Below, in pieces: positions 24,003-33,328 of a DNA stretch of 64,000 nt; the stretch's first letter is position 1; each line of letters opens with the position of its first letter. Below the pieces are notes generated by a model. It was given only the letters and a program-made list of their open reading frames with translations, did no database searches and was not told the origin of the DNA. The position numbers and the translations under genes are program-made. The stretch is from JAWCQZ01 sp038869515 [NCBI: Halobacteria archaeon] (GTDB lineage: Archaea; Halobacteriota; Syntropharchaeia; JACQPP01): NCBI GenBank assembly GCA_038869515.1, contig JAWCQZ010000004.1, positions 124,001 to 188,000 of the forward strand, read 5' to 3'.

Positions 24003-25337
24003 TCACTTCTTCTCCCACTTGTAGAGGTCCATCACCTGCGCCAGCGTGCTCCCTCTCCGGATCTCCTCCCTCACCCGCTCCTCGTTCTTCTTGACCTCCA
24101 TCGCCCGCTTCGCGATTTCGAGGGCCCGCTCTTTGGGCACCACGAGGACCCCGTGGTCGTCCGCCACGATCCAGTCCCCGGGCCGCACCTTGACCCCGCC
24201 GCAGGTGATTTCCGCGTTGATTTCCCCGAACCCCTTGGGCTCCCCGGCATTGGGCACGACCCCCTTGCAGAAGACCGGGAAGTTCATCCGCATGATGTCG
24301 TCCACGTCCCGGACGGGGCCGTCCATGACGAGGCCCGCGATGCCCTTGTTCATGGCGGAGCGGCTCGCCAGCTCTCCCCAGCAGGTGATGTAGCGGGAGC
24401 CGTTGTAAATCACGAGGACGTCCCCGGGCTTCGCCACGTCAATCGCCTCCACGCTCTTCGCCCAGTCCCCCTCGAAGGTCTGGACCGTGACGGCCGGACC
24501 CGCCACTTTGTGGCCGGTTTTCAGGGGGAGGATGTTCCTCATGGCCCGCGCGCGGTGCATCGCGTCGGAGATGTTGGGGGTCGAGACCGCGCCGAGAATC
24601 TCCCGGATCTGCGAGGCCCGGTCCTGCCTCGCAGCGTGGGCCACCGGGGCCGCGCCGTCGAGGGCCCTGCGGATGGCCCGGGCCGCCTGCTCGGGCCGGG
24701 CCGACTTGCAGATGGCGCTCCCGACGATGACGATGGAGGCCCCCAGGGAGGCCGCCCGGGCCGCCGAAGCGCCATCGAGGCCTCCGGCGGCGGCCACCGG
24801 GATGTCCACCGCCCGTGCCACCTCGCAGAGGGTGTCGAGGGGCTCCTGGCCCTTCATCTGCTGGTCAATCCCGACATGGACGCAGACCGCGTCGGCGCCC
24901 AGCGCCTCGACCTGCTTGGCCCGGACCGCCGGGTCCGGGGAGTTGAGGAGGTCCACCATGACCTTCACGCCATATTTCCGCGCCGCCCGGAGGCCGTCCT
25001 CGATGGTCCCGTCGTCGGCCGCGCCGAGCAGCGTGACCATGGTGGCCCCCGATTTGGCGGCCATCTCCACCTCGTATGCGCCGGTGTCGGCAATCTTCAT
25101 GTCGGCGACCAGGGTGCGGTCCGGGAACATCTCCTTCAGTTTCCGCACCGCGTCCATCCCCTCGCTCTTGATGAGGGGGGTCCCCGCCTCCACCCAGTCG
25201 GCGCCGCCGGCGACCGCCTCCCTGGCGATTTGGAGGGCGCGCGGCAACTCCTGGAGGTCGAGGGCGACCTGGAGGACCGTCTTCGAGTTCGACGGGTCCG
25301 GCGGGGGCCGGGCTTCAGTCCTCGGTTTCCTTGCCAT
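24003..25337 (-). CDS. 3-Hexulose-6-phosphate synthase fused to RraA-like domain
   Basis: A 444-residue fusion. Residues 20-235 are hexulose-6-phosphate synthase (LQVALDLQELPRALQIA, VEAGTPLIKSEGM, LVADMKIADTG with the catalytic Asp/Lys, VCVHVGIDQQM, AAAGGLDG). Residues 240-435 are an RraA/HMG-aldolase-like domain (STPNISDAMHRA, GELASRSAMNKGIAGLVMDGPVRDVDDI, DWIVADDHGVLVVP). The first part runs the ribulose monophosphate pathway, which in many archaea works in reverse to make ribulose-5-phosphate and replaces the oxidative pentose route. This fusion is known in archaea; the second domain's job is unsettled. A TATA-like CTATTATAG lies about 28 bases before the ATG, giving a leaderless start. 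Confidence 0.93.
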   Translation of the reverse strand: MARKPRTEARPPPDPSNSKTVLQVALDLQELPRALQIAREAVAGGADWVEAGTPLIKSEGMDAVRKLKEMFPDRTLVADMKIADTGAYEVEMAAKSGATMVTLLGAADDGTIEDGLRAARKYGVKVMVDLLNSPDPAVRAKQVEALGADAVCVHVGIDQQMKGQEPLDTLCEVARAVDIPVAAAGGLDGASAARAASLGASIVIVGSAICKSARPEQAARAIRRALDGAAPVAHAARQDRASQIREILGAVSTPNISDAMHRARAMRNILPLKTGHKVAGPAVTVQTFEGDWAKSVEAIDVAKPGDVLVIYNGSRYITCWGELASRSAMNKGIAGLVMDGPVRDVDDIMRMNFPVFCKGVVPNAGEPKGFGEINAEITCGGVKVRPGDWIVADDHGVLVVPKERALEIAKRAMEVKKNEERVREEIRRGSTLAQVMDLYKWEKK

Positions 25338-25462
25338 GGGTTCCTCTCTCCCATCGGGGCCCTATAATAGTGAACGCCGGGCGAGCCTCTCCGCCCACGG
25401 GCCGCCCGCTCCGCGACGGTTCCCGGGTAAGGGATATGGCCCCTGCGGCCCAGCCATTTCCC

Positions 25463-26275
25463 ATGCGACCCCGCCGCATCGCCATCATCTGCAAGGCCGC
25501 CTCCCCGCGCGCCACCCAGGCCGCAGCCCGCGCCGTCGATGTCCTCCGGGGCCGCGTAAAACTGGTCGCCGACCCGGCCACCGCCCGCGTCTTCGGCCTC
25601 CCCGGCCTCCCCGTGGAGCGAATGGCCGCCGATGCGGTCCTCTGCGTCGGGGGCGACGGGACCATCCTCCGGACCCTCCAGGCCCTCAAGCGCCCCGTCC
25701 CGGTCCTGGGCGTCAACCTCGGCACCATCGGCTTCCTCGCCGACGTCGCCCCGTCGAGGCTGGAGGAGCGGCTCCGCGCCCTGCTCGCCGGGTTCCAGGT
25801 CGAGGAGCGGATGCGGCTCGACGCCCGCGTCAACGGCAGGCCGATGCCCCCCGCCATGAACGAGACGGTGGTCCTCTCGGCCACTCCGGGCCGGATGCTC
25901 CACCATCACGTGGCGGTGGACGGGCAGGACCTCCTCCACCTCCGGGCGGACGGGCTCATCTTCGCCACCCCGACCGGCTCCACCGCCTACGCGATGAGCG
26001 CGGGTGGCCCCATCGTGGACCCGCGGCTGGAGGCGGTCATCGTGGTCCCCCTCGCCGCGTTCACCCTCACCGCCCGCCCCATCCTCGTCCATCCGGAGAG
26101 CACCGTCTCGGTCCGCGTCAGCGAGCCCGCCGCGGTGAGCGTGGACGGCGTCGTCTCGGCGCGCCTCAAGGGGAAGGAGGCGATGACCGTGTCGCGCGCC
26201 GCGAAGCCCGCCAGGTTCGTGAGGCTGGAGACGCCCTTCTTCGAGAAGGCGAGAAGGAAGTTCATGGAGGTGTAA
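25463..26275 (+). CDS. nadK: NAD kinase
   Basis: A 270-residue NAD(P) kinase that makes NADP from NAD and ATP or polyphosphate. The core motifs are VLCVGGDGTILRTLQ, GVNLGTIGFLADVAP, MNETVVLS, ADGLIFATPTGSTAYAMSAGGPIVDP and PLAAFTLTARPIL. The N-terminus RRIAIICKAASPRATQAA is standard. In-frame upstream Met codons (25436, 25331) would add low-complexity residues. The ATG at 25463 starts just before the first strand. It is divergent from the HPS/RraA fusion gene. Confidence 0.93.
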   Translation: MRPRRIAIICKAASPRATQAAARAVDVLRGRVKLVADPATARVFGLPGLPVERMAADAVLCVGGDGTILRTLQALKRPVPVLGVNLGTIGFLADVAPSRLEERLRALLAGFQVEERMRLDARVNGRPMPPAMNETVVLSATPGRMLHHHVAVDGQDLLHLRADGLIFATPTGSTAYAMSAGGPIVDPRLEAVIVVPLAAFTLTARPILVHPESTVSVRVSEPAAVSVDGVVSARLKGKEAMTVSRAAKPARFVRLETPFFEKARRKFMEV

Positions 26276-26440
26276 TCCGCGCCCGCTCGCGATGCGACGG
26301 CGGGCGCGGGGCGCAAAACGCAGCCCTCGCGCTCTCGCATCGCTCGCGCGCTCGGGCGCGTTTTGCGAGATTGCCATGAATGACGATTCCGCGGAACCCG
26401 CCCCGAGCGAAGCGAGGGGCAGGGTTCCGCGCTTACGGCT
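26276..26440. repeat. Composite palindromic repeat, copy 1
   Basis: The intergenic space between nadK and the ABCE1 gene is filled by two hairpin units. The first has arms CGCAAAACGC (26312-26321) and GCGTTTTGCG (26358-26367). A linker reads ATTGCCATGAATGACG. The second is an imperfect palindrome at 26391-26430 (GCGGAACCCGCC to GGGCAGGGTTCCGC). The same hairpin-linker-hairpin order recurs at 45460-45585, and the second hairpin recurs at about 47575 and 54315 in the opposite orientation. Confidence 0.75.
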
Positions 26441-26449
26441 TGAACGCCG

Positions 26450-28240
26450 TCATTCAACATCCTCCGGAACCTCGTAGTAATACTCCCCCGCTTCTCTCTG
26501 CTCCCGGTCCTTCCTCGACCCCGGCGTGTTGATTCTCGGCCTCCCGGTCGGGTCCCGCCGGAAGGTCACCCCGAGTTGCGACAGGAAGCGGTTCATCCCC
26601 TCCCGCATGTCGAAGGGGCCCTCGGCCCGCCCCTCCCGCCCGGGCGTCCCGGCGAAGACGATGAGGCGGTCGCAGAGGAGGTCCATCAGGTAGATGTCGT
26701 GGTCGATCACCATCACCGGCTTCGCGTTCTCCCTGGAGAACCTCCGGAGGATTTTCGCCGCGACCATCCGCTGCTCGACGTCCAGGTGGGCCGACGGCTC
26801 GTCGAGGAGGTAGAGGTCCGCCTCCCGGGCGAGGCAGCCCGCGATGGCGACCCGCTGCAGCTCGCCGCCGCTCAGCGCCCCGACGGGCCTCTCCATCAGG
26901 CGGTCGATGGCGAGGGGATGAATCACGCCGGCGTCGAAGAGGTCGCTCTGGCCCCGCTCCGAGGAGAGGCCCCGCATGAATTCGCGGGTGGTCATCTCCA
27001 CGTCCACCTTCAGATATTGGGGCTTGTAGGCGATTTTGAGATTCTTGTCGAGGGGCGCTCCCTCGTCGGGCGGCGCGACCCCGGCGAGGATGCGGGCGAA
27101 GGTGGACTTGCCGATGGCGTTGGGACCGAGGATGCCCACGACCTCCGACCGGCGAATCTCCCCGGAGCCGACCGAGAGCCGGTAGTCCCCGTAGGTCTTG
27201 GCGAAGGGGCCGAAGCGGGCCAGCAGGTTGCCCGAGCCCCCCTCCGGCGGGTTCTTCGGCGCATGGACCGCCCCGAGCGGCTCATGGGCGCGCGCTCCGG
27301 AAAGAGCGCGCGGCTCGAACCGGATGGGCTCGCTCCGGATGCGCACGTTCTCCGCGCGCAGGTGGCCGTCCAGGTATTCGTTGATGCCTGTCCTCGGGGT
27401 CTTCGTCCCGGTCGCCGCCCCGAAGGCCCCCGGGGTGCCGTAAATCACGCAAATGGCGTCGGAGACCGCGTCGAGGACCGCGAGGTCGTGGTCCACCACC
27501 AGCAGGCTCTTCCCGCGCTCCGCGACCTCCCGGAGAAGGCGGGCGACCTTCATCCGCTGGAAGATGTCGAGGTAGGGGGTGATTTCGTCGAGGATGTAGA
27601 GGTCCGCCTCCTTCCCCAGGCACGCGGCGATGGCGAGGCGCTGGCGCTCGCCGCCGCTGAGGGCGTCCGCGGGCTTCCGCGGGTCCACGTCGAGGGCGGC
27701 CGCCACGTCGGGGCGCACGTCGCCGGGGTCCGCCAAGAGGTCCTGCGGCTTGTAGGAGACCGACATCCCGCCGCCGAGGACGCGCTGGAGGAACCGCTGG
27801 ATTTCGGTCCCCTTGAAGTGGCGCAGGACCTCCTCCCATGTCGCGTCTTCCCGCCCGAGGTTGGGGCGCAGCTGCCCCAGGAGGACCTTCACGGCGGTGG
27901 TCTTCCCCGTCCCGTTCGGGCCCAGGATCCCGGTGACCTTTCCCTCGGCAGGGACGAAGAGGCCGAAGAGGGCGAACTGGTTGATTCCATAGCGGTGGAC
28001 CTCGTCCTCCGGCCGCATCTGGGGCAGGTTTTCGATCAGGATGGCGTCAAAGGGGCACTTCTTGACGCAGATTCCGCAGCCGATGCATATCTCCTCGGAG
28101 ATGACCGCCTTGCCGCTCTCGGCATCGAAGGTCACGCACTCTCCGCCGTTGAGGACGGGCGGGCAGAAGTCGTGGCACTCGTGGGCGCACCGCTTGGGCT
28201 GGCAGGAGTCCGGTTCGACGATCGCAATTCTCAACACCAT
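26450..28240 (-). CDS. ABCE1/RLI ribosome-recycling ATPase
   Basis: A 596-residue protein with an N-terminal iron-sulfur region holding two four-cysteine clusters (CQPKRCAHECHDFCPP and CIGCGICVKKCPF) and two ABC ATPase domains. Walker A motifs are GPNGTGKTTAVK and GPNAIGKSTFAR; signature motifs are LSGGERQRLAIA and LSGGELQRVAIA. With aRF1/Pelota it splits ribosomes into subunits after termination, and it is universal in archaea. The length is normal. A hinge segment near residue 280-340 separates the NBDs. The repeat element at 26276 lies directly past its 3' end. Confidence 0.97.
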   Translation of the reverse strand: MVLRIAIVEPDSCQPKRCAHECHDFCPPVLNGGECVTFDAESGKAVISEEICIGCGICVKKCPFDAILIENLPQMRPEDEVHRYGINQFALFGLFVPAEGKVTGILGPNGTGKTTAVKVLLGQLRPNLGREDATWEEVLRHFKGTEIQRFLQRVLGGGMSVSYKPQDLLADPGDVRPDVAAALDVDPRKPADALSGGERQRLAIAACLGKEADLYILDEITPYLDIFQRMKVARLLREVAERGKSLLVVDHDLAVLDAVSDAICVIYGTPGAFGAATGTKTPRTGINEYLDGHLRAENVRIRSEPIRFEPRALSGARAHEPLGAVHAPKNPPEGGSGNLLARFGPFAKTYGDYRLSVGSGEIRRSEVVGILGPNAIGKSTFARILAGVAPPDEGAPLDKNLKIAYKPQYLKVDVEMTTREFMRGLSSERGQSDLFDAGVIHPLAIDRLMERPVGALSGGELQRVAIAGCLAREADLYLLDEPSAHLDVEQRMVAAKILRRFSRENAKPVMVIDHDIYLMDLLCDRLIVFAGTPGREGRAEGPFDMREGMNRFLSQLGVTFRRDPTGRPRINTPGSRKDREQREAGEYYYEVPEDVE

Positions 28241-28420
28241 GACGCCTCGAAGAAACGCTCCGCTCCCGACTCAGTGAAGCCCGACGGCGGCGGGAGAGGA
28301 GCGGGCCATCTTCCGCCTTCCCGTTTCCTCCGTGAAATACCTTTCCTGGCGCTTCATCCGGCGTTCCTCCGGCGGAGGGCGGGAGAAACCCCTTTAACGC
28401 CAGGTCGCCACTCCACGGGA

Positions 28421-28792
28421 ATGCCTGAAGACCTTCTCAAGCTCCGGAAGCGCATGCGCGACGTCGCCCGGTTCTTCCCACGGTTCGTCATCGAGCACAT
28501 CCTGGAGCCCATCGAGTTCGAGGAGGACGAGGGCGCCGCGTTCGAGGGCCGGACGCGGGAGTCGGTCCCCCTCCACGAGAACGTGAACGCCATCCTGAAG
28601 TCCTTCCGGCAGGAGTGCGGCGCCCTCGAGGAGCGGCTCCGGGCGGCGGGCCGCGACGACCTCGCTTCGGAGGCGCGGCGGGCCGCGGGGCTGGCGAGGG
28701 ACACCGCTCCCGGCTCCCGGGTGGGGGAGGTCCGGGAGATGCTCGACGGGGCGGCGTCCGTCCTGGAGACCGCCGCCGGCCGCCTCTCCTGA
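28421..28792 (+). CDS. Small helical protein of unknown function (123 aa)
   Basis: Starts MPEDLLKLRKRMRDVARFFPRFVIEHILEPIEF, then is mostly alpha-helical and charged (LKSFRQECGALEERLRAAGRDDLASEARRAA). The ATG at 28421 is preceded by a TATA-like CTTTAAC about 25 bases upstream. It is divergent from the ABCE1 gene. A long open frame through 26576 in the same phase is antisense to ABCE1 and is not protein-like. I do not recognise the family. Confidence 0.6.
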   Translation: MPEDLLKLRKRMRDVARFFPRFVIEHILEPIEFEEDEGAAFEGRTRESVPLHENVNAILKSFRQECGALEERLRAAGRDDLASEARRAAGLARDTAPGSRVGEVREMLDGAASVLETAAGRLS

Positions 28793-28799
28793 GGCCCGC

Positions 28800-29366
28800 T
28801 CAGGCGGCCCCGGGGCCCCGGAACACCAGGCGCTCCGCGACCTCTCTCGCCTTCTCCCGCCCGACCAGCCGCTCCACCAGCTTCAGCGCGAAGGCCATGG
28901 TGGTTCCAGCGCCCTGGCTCGTCACCACGGTCCCGTCCTCCACCACCGGGGACTCCACGTGGGTCGCGGCGGTCAACTCGGCCCGGAGGGAGGGGTGGAT
29001 GGTGGCGCGCTTCCCGTCGAGGAGCCCCGCTTTTTGCAGGACCCAGGGGGCGGCGCACACGGCGGCGACCGTCTTCCGCTCCTTCTGGAAGGTCTGCAGG
29101 AGGCCGAGGACCCGGGGGTCCTTGGCGAGATTGGTGCAGCCCGGGTTGCCCCCGGGCAGCACGACCGCGTCGTAGGCCCCGGCGGCCGCGACAGCGTGGT
29201 CCAGGGTCGAATCGGGCGTCACCTCGATTCCGTGGGCGCCCCGCACCGGCCCGGGGCCGAGGGCCGCGGTGGTGACCTCGACGCCCCCGCGCCGGAGGAC
29301 GTCCACGACGGTGATACCCTCGATCTCCTCGAAGCCCTCCGCGAGCAGGACCAGCGCCCGGGCCAT
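28800..29366 (-). CDS. DJ-1/PfpI superfamily protein
   Basis: A 188-residue DJ-1-like protein. The conserved N-terminal ALVLLAEGFEEIEG has the Glu of the active site, DAVVLPGGNPGC follows, and the nucleophile elbow AAVCAAPWVL carries the reactive Cys near residue 105. TSQGAGTTMAFALKLVERLVG is the C-terminal signature of the DJ-1/YajL branch. Members act as glyoxalase-like, deglycase-like or chaperone proteins in oxidative or carbonyl stress; the exact activity is open. It is convergent with the helical-protein gene 8 bases away and divergent from the HIT gene. Confidence 0.92.
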   Translation of the reverse strand: MARALVLLAEGFEEIEGITVVDVLRRGGVEVTTAALGPGPVRGAHGIEVTPDSTLDHAVAAAGAYDAVVLPGGNPGCTNLAKDPRVLGLLQTFQKERKTVAAVCAAPWVLQKAGLLDGKRATIHPSLRAELTAATHVESPVVEDGTVVTSQGAGTTMAFALKLVERLVGREKAREVAERLVFRGPGAA

Positions 29367-29415
29367 GGGGAGCCTTGGGCGAAAGGCGTTTTAATCCCTC
29401 CGTCGCCCGGGGACC

Positions 29416-29844
29416 ATGGCCGCGGGGAGCTGCATCTTCTGCGAGATCGCCTCCGGGGAGAGGCCGGCCCGCAAGGTCCTGGAGGCCCCGCGGGCGATGG
29501 CCTTCCTCGACGCTTTCCCCCTCGTGAAGGGGCACACCCTGGTCATCCCGAGGGCCCACGCGGAGCGGGCGGAGGGGCTGAACCCCGAGGACGCCGGGGC
29601 CCTGTTCCAGGCGGTCTCGAGGGTCGCTGCCGCGGTCCAGCGGGCCACGGGCGCCCCCTCCACCACGCTCATGGTGAACAACGGAGTCGAGGCGGGGCAG
29701 GTGGTGATGCACGTCCACGTCCACGTGGTGCCGCGGTTCGCCGGGGACCCGTGGGGAAACCTCCACACCATGGTCCGGAACCGGGCCAACCTGTCGCCCG
29801 AGGAGATGGAGGCCGTGGCGGCCTCCATCCGGAAGAGGCTGTAG
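29416..29844 (+). CDS. HIT-family nucleotide hydrolase/transferase
   Basis: A 142-residue HIT protein. CIFCEIASGE has a zinc CxxC, AFLDAFPLVKGHTLVIP follows, and the histidine triad is VVMHVHVHVVPR. Such enzymes hydrolyse nucleoside phosphoramidates or dinucleoside polyphosphates. A TATA-like TTTTAATCC sits about 25 bases before the ATG. Confidence 0.94.
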   Translation: MAAGSCIFCEIASGERPARKVLEAPRAMAFLDAFPLVKGHTLVIPRAHAERAEGLNPEDAGALFQAVSRVAAAVQRATGAPSTTLMVNNGVEAGQVVMHVHVHVVPRFAGDPWGNLHTMVRNRANLSPEEMEAVAASIRKRL

Positions 29845-29856
29845 GCCGCGGGGGAC

Positions 29857-30501
29857 TCAGGGCTCTCCGTCCCGGCGCCCGGCCGGGGGGGCCTCCAGGG
29901 CGCTGCCCATGGAGCCCATGAGCGCGGGGAGGTCGATCTCCGCCCGGGTCCGCCACCCGAGGTCGAGGAGGGGCTCGGCCTTCGCCCCCTCCCCGCCCGG
30001 GGCTCCGCCGGGCCGGACCTCCCGCAGGTATCCCGTCCGCAGGAACCTGGCCAGGTTGAACTCCACCCGCTGCGCGGGGAGCTTCTTCCGCAGGACCGCC
30101 TCCAGCTCCTTCCGGGGGACGCGGCTGCGCCGCGAGGCGATGTAGGCGACGGCGGCGCAGAGGCAGGCGAGGTCGTCCACCCTCCAGCCCGAGGTCCGGA
30201 CTTCGGCCGCGGAGGGCGGCTCCCGGAGGGCGACGAACCAGCGCCCCTCTCCCTCTTCGGCTTCATCGGGCTCCCCGCGGTGGCACCGGACCGCCAGGCC
30301 GAGGTCGGCGAGGCGGCGGTCGAGCACTTCGAGGATTTTCGCGTAGTCCTTCCCGAGGGCCTGGCGCAGCTCCCACTCCCGCGCCCCGGACTCCATGCGG
30401 TGGCGGAAGAGGAGGAGGCGCAGGGCGCGCCGCTGCAGCTCTTCGGCCCGGGCCACCCGGGCCTGGGACTCCATCTCCTTCGCCGGGAAGGTATCGCCCA
30501 T
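29857..30501 (-). CDS. Uncharacterised protein with winged-helix-like segment (214 aa)
   Basis: Begins MGDTFPAKEMESQARVARAEELQRRALRLLLF. A helical region is followed by RVDDLACLCAAVAYIASRRSRVPRKELEAVLRKKL and ARFLRTGYLREV. The helix-turn-helix-wing rhythm suggests a winged-helix domain, distantly like MAGE/Nse3-type kite proteins or archaeal regulators. That is only a hint. Its ATG overlaps the stop of the MEMO gene (TGATG), so it is translated from the ribosomal-protein operon. Confidence 0.6.
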   Translation of the reverse strand: MGDTFPAKEMESQARVARAEELQRRALRLLLFRHRMESGAREWELRQALGKDYAKILEVLDRRLADLGLAVRCHRGEPDEAEEGEGRWFVALREPPSAAEVRTSGWRVDDLACLCAAVAYIASRRSRVPRKELEAVLRKKLPAQRVEFNLARFLRTGYLREVRPGGAPGGEGAKAEPLLDLGWRTRAEIDLPALMGSMGSALEAPPAGRRDGEP

Positions 30502-31340
30502 CACCCCTCCGCCGTCACGGCCGCGTAGGCCACGACGTCGCTGCGGTCGCCGGTGACATCCCCCGAAGTGGCATACTCGAGCAGTTCTATCTTTCTGCGC
30601 CCCTCCCCCCCGGGGAGGAAATTCAGGAGGACCCCGATCGCCCCGAACCCGCAGAGCGAGGCCCCGGACTCCTCCATGCGCCGGTAGAAGAGCGCCGCGT
30701 CCCCCCGGGCCACCGCGTCGAGGACCGGCGTGTCCCTCGCCCGGGCCGTCGCCTCCGGCTCGTAGTGGGTGAAGTCGGACGAGGCGATGACGACGATTCG
30801 GCGGCCCGTCGCCTCCCGGGCGGCCCGGATCTCGCCGGCGACCTCCCGGGCGGTCTCGGCGTCCTGGAGGGCCATGGCCACCGCCACGAATCGGAACGGT
30901 CGCACCTGCCGGCGCTCCCCGCCTGAGGCTGAGCCGAAGAGGATCTGGAGGAATGGGAGTTGGACCTCCAGGGAGTGCTCCCGGCGGTGGGCCACCTCGT
31001 CGGCGTCGATGATCTCCCGCGGCAGGGCCTCGATGAACTCCAGGTCGGGCTCGGCGACGCCGAGGGGGGTCTCCCAGGGCACCGTCGAGACCGCTACGCC
31101 CGAGCCGCGCCCCCGGTGGTTCGGCCCGACGACGACGAAGGTCTCGGCGGGGGGAAGGCGGGCGTAGGCCCGCGCCGCCACGGCCCCGGAGTAGGCGTAG
31201 CCCGCGTGGGGCACCACGGCCCCCCGAAGGCCGGAGCGGGGCTCCCGGACCACTCCTTCGAAGCACCTCGCCAGCGCGTTCCGGAGGCCGGCCCGGTCGG
31301 CGGGATAGAACGAGCCGGCCACGGCCGGCCGCCGGACCAT
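30501..31340 (-). CDS. MEMO1-family protein (AmmeMemoRadiSam system protein B)
   Basis: A 279-residue protein with the canonical start VRRPAVAGSFYPADRAGLRNAL. It has VVPHAGYAYSGAVAARAY, VVGPNHRGRGSGVAVS, HRREHSLEVQLPFLQ, IASSDFTHYEP and SLCGFGAIGVLL, all hallmarks of MEMO proteins, which are related to extradiol dioxygenases. In archaea the gene customarily lies behind rps2 in this cluster, as here (10 bases after S2). The biochemical role is not settled. Confidence 0.95.
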   Translation of the reverse strand: MVRRPAVAGSFYPADRAGLRNALARCFEGVVREPRSGLRGAVVPHAGYAYSGAVAARAYARLPPAETFVVVGPNHRGRGSGVAVSTVPWETPLGVAEPDLEFIEALPREIIDADEVAHRREHSLEVQLPFLQILFGSASGGERRQVRPFRFVAVAMALQDAETAREVAGEIRAAREATGRRIVVIASSDFTHYEPEATARARDTPVLDAVARGDAALFYRRMEESGASLCGFGAIGVLLNFLPGGEGRRKIELLEYATSGDVTGDRSDVVAYAAVTAEG

Positions 31341-31350
31341 GGCCCCGCGC

Positions 31351-32067
31351 CTACGCTTCCGCGAACCGGGAGCGCCTCTCCCCCGAGCGCTCCTCGCGGG
31401 AAGACCGGCCGCGCCTCCGCTCTTCGGGGGGGCGCCGGATCGGGGCCTGCAGGCCGACGGGGGGCGACTCCGCCTCGAAGTCCTTGAGCTGGAGGCTCAT
31501 CTCGTCCCACCCGCGGGCCCGGCGGACCTCCCTGGCCATCAGGTAGTAGAGGAGGGCGAGGCTCTTCCGTCCCTTGTTGTTCGCGGGTATCGCGAGGTCG
31601 ATGCACTGGAGGCTGCTCGCGGTGTGGCAGAAGGCGACGACGGGGACGCCGACCGAGAACGCCTCGGTGAGGGGCTGGGCGTCCGCGACCGGGTCGGAGA
31701 CCACCAGCGCCTGGCACTCGTCATAGACCGCGAGATTCGGGTTGGTCAGGGTGCCGGGGATGAAGCGGCCGATGGAGGCTTTGCTGCCGGTCGCCTGCGC
31801 GAACTTCTGGACCGGGGTGGCGCCGTATTGCCGGGCGCTGACGGCCATGATTTTCCCGGAGTCGATGCGGGCCAGGAACTTCGCGGCGGCGCGCAGCCGG
31901 AGGTCGGTCTGGTGGAGCTGGAGGAGGGCCACGCCGTCCTCCCGGACTTTGTGGATGAACCGCTCCATGTCGTGGGACCTCTGGTGGGTCCCGATGTGGG
32001 CCCCCGCCGCGAGGTAGTCGTCCTCGGGGACGAGAGGCGCGTAGCCGTCGGGGAAGACGCCACTCAT
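31351..32067 (-). CDS. rps2: 30S ribosomal protein S2
   Basis: A 238-residue uS2. Typical segments are YLAAGAHIGTHQRSHDMERFIHKVREDG, GRFIPGTLTNP, EAFSVGVPVVAFCHTASSLQCIDLAIPANNKGRKSLALLYYLMAREV. The last 45 residues form a basic, Arg/Glu-rich tail (RRPPEERRRGRSSREE) beyond the archaeal core. It is part of the L18e-to-MEMO operon on the minus strand. Confidence 0.96.
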   Translation of the reverse strand: MSGVFPDGYAPLVPEDDYLAAGAHIGTHQRSHDMERFIHKVREDGVALLQLHQTDLRLRAAAKFLARIDSGKIMAVSARQYGATPVQKFAQATGSKASIGRFIPGTLTNPNLAVYDECQALVVSDPVADAQPLTEAFSVGVPVVAFCHTASSLQCIDLAIPANNKGRKSLALLYYLMAREVRRARGWDEMSLQLKDFEAESPPVGLQAPIRRPPEERRRGRSSREERSGERRSRFAEA

Positions 32068-32122
32068 GATGGAGCAGGGCGCATTCGAGTTCCTGTCCCG
32101 TAGCGGGGCGGGCTCATAAACC

Positions 32123-33328
32123 CTACCCGGTCCCCCGCCCCTCGTGAATCCGGATGAGTTCGTTCAACTTCGCTATCCGCTCGCCGCCTGCGATGCCGGT
32201 TTTGATGAACCTCGCCCTCCAGGCCACCGCGAGGTGGGCGATGGTTTCGTCGGTGGTCTCCCCCGACCGGTGGGAGACTGCGATTTCGTAGCCGCGGCGC
32301 CGGGCCGCATCCACGGCAAGGCGGGTGTCGGTGAGGGTCCCCGCCTGGTTGGGCTTGATGAGCACGCAGTTTCCTGCCCCCATCCGCGCCCCCCGCTCGA
32401 TGCGCACGGCCGAGGTGACGAAGAGGTCGTCGCCGCAGACCAGGGTCCGGCGGCCCACCGCGCGGGTGACCTCCGCGAACCCCTCGAAGTCCTCCTCCTC
32501 TAGAGGGTCCTCCAGATAGGCGAGCCGGTGGCGCCGGGCGAGGGACGCCATGAACCCGGCCTGGGCCCCGGGGGACTTGGCCCCGTTCCGGTAGCGGTAT
32601 GCCCTCCCGTCCCAGAGGGAGGACGCCGCCACATCCAGTGCGGGCGCGATGGAGATGCCGGTCTGCCGCTGGACCTTCCGCGCCGAGGCCTGGAGGACCC
32701 CCAGGGCTTCTTGAGTGGTGATGCGGGACGGGGCCCAGCCCCCCTCGTCGCCCTTCCCGAACTCCAGCCCCATCCGGCGGAGCCGCGCGCCCGCCTCCCG
32801 GTGGACGGCGGCGTTGGCGAAGACCGCCCGGGAGGCCGCGCGGGCCCCCACGGGGGCGGCCAGGAACTCCTGGATGTCGGGGCCCGAGTCGGCGTGCTTC
32901 CCCCCGTTGATGACGTTGCCGAGGGGGAGGGGCAGGTGGGGCCGCTCCATCCCGGGGCTCAGGAATCTCCACAGGGGCAGCCCCTCCGACGCCGCGGCGG
33001 CCTTGGCGGCGGCCAGGGAGACCGCGATGGCGAGGTTGCCCCCCAGGCGGCCCAGGTTCCGGGTCCCGTCGAGGCGGTGGAGCAAGGCGTCGACGCCCTC
33101 CTGGTCGGAGGAGGAGAAGCCGCGCAGTTTCGCCTCCAGCCTCGCCTCCCGGGCCCGCCGCAGCGCCAGGGCGGGAGCCACCACCGCCGCTTCCCACCTC
33201 CCGCGGGAGGCCCCGGAGGGGGCGGCTGCGCGGCCCGACGCGCGGGATGTGCGCACCTCGGCCTCGACGGTGGGCTCGCCCCGGCTGTCGGAAACGACCC
33301 GCAGGGCCAATCCGCGGATGGCGGCCAT
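32123..33328 (-). CDS. eno: Enolase
   Basis: A 401-residue phosphopyruvate hydratase. Visible features are the N-terminal VVSDSRGEPTVEAEV, NVINGGKHADSGPDIQEFL, GDEGGWAPS, the metal ligands in LDVAASSLWDG, YLEDPLEEED and VCGDDLFVT, the catalytic Lys in LIKPNQAGTLT and AVSHRSGETTD, and KTGIAGGERIAKLNELIRI. Residues 30-60 are more divergent than usual (RASGRAAAPSGASRGRW). It sits in the standard archaeal position between rpoK and rps2. Longer upstream frames are rejected because the fold begins at MAAIRGLALR. Confidence 0.96.
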   Translation of the reverse strand: MAAIRGLALRVVSDSRGEPTVEAEVRTSRASGRAAAPSGASRGRWEAAVVAPALALRRAREARLEAKLRGFSSSDQEGVDALLHRLDGTRNLGRLGGNLAIAVSLAAAKAAAASEGLPLWRFLSPGMERPHLPLPLGNVINGGKHADSGPDIQEFLAAPVGARAASRAVFANAAVHREAGARLRRMGLEFGKGDEGGWAPSRITTQEALGVLQASARKVQRQTGISIAPALDVAASSLWDGRAYRYRNGAKSPGAQAGFMASLARRHRLAYLEDPLEEEDFEGFAEVTRAVGRRTLVCGDDLFVTSAVRIERGARMGAGNCVLIKPNQAGTLTDTRLAVDAARRRGYEIAVSHRSGETTDETIAHLAVAWRARFIKTGIAGGERIAKLNELIRIHEGRGTG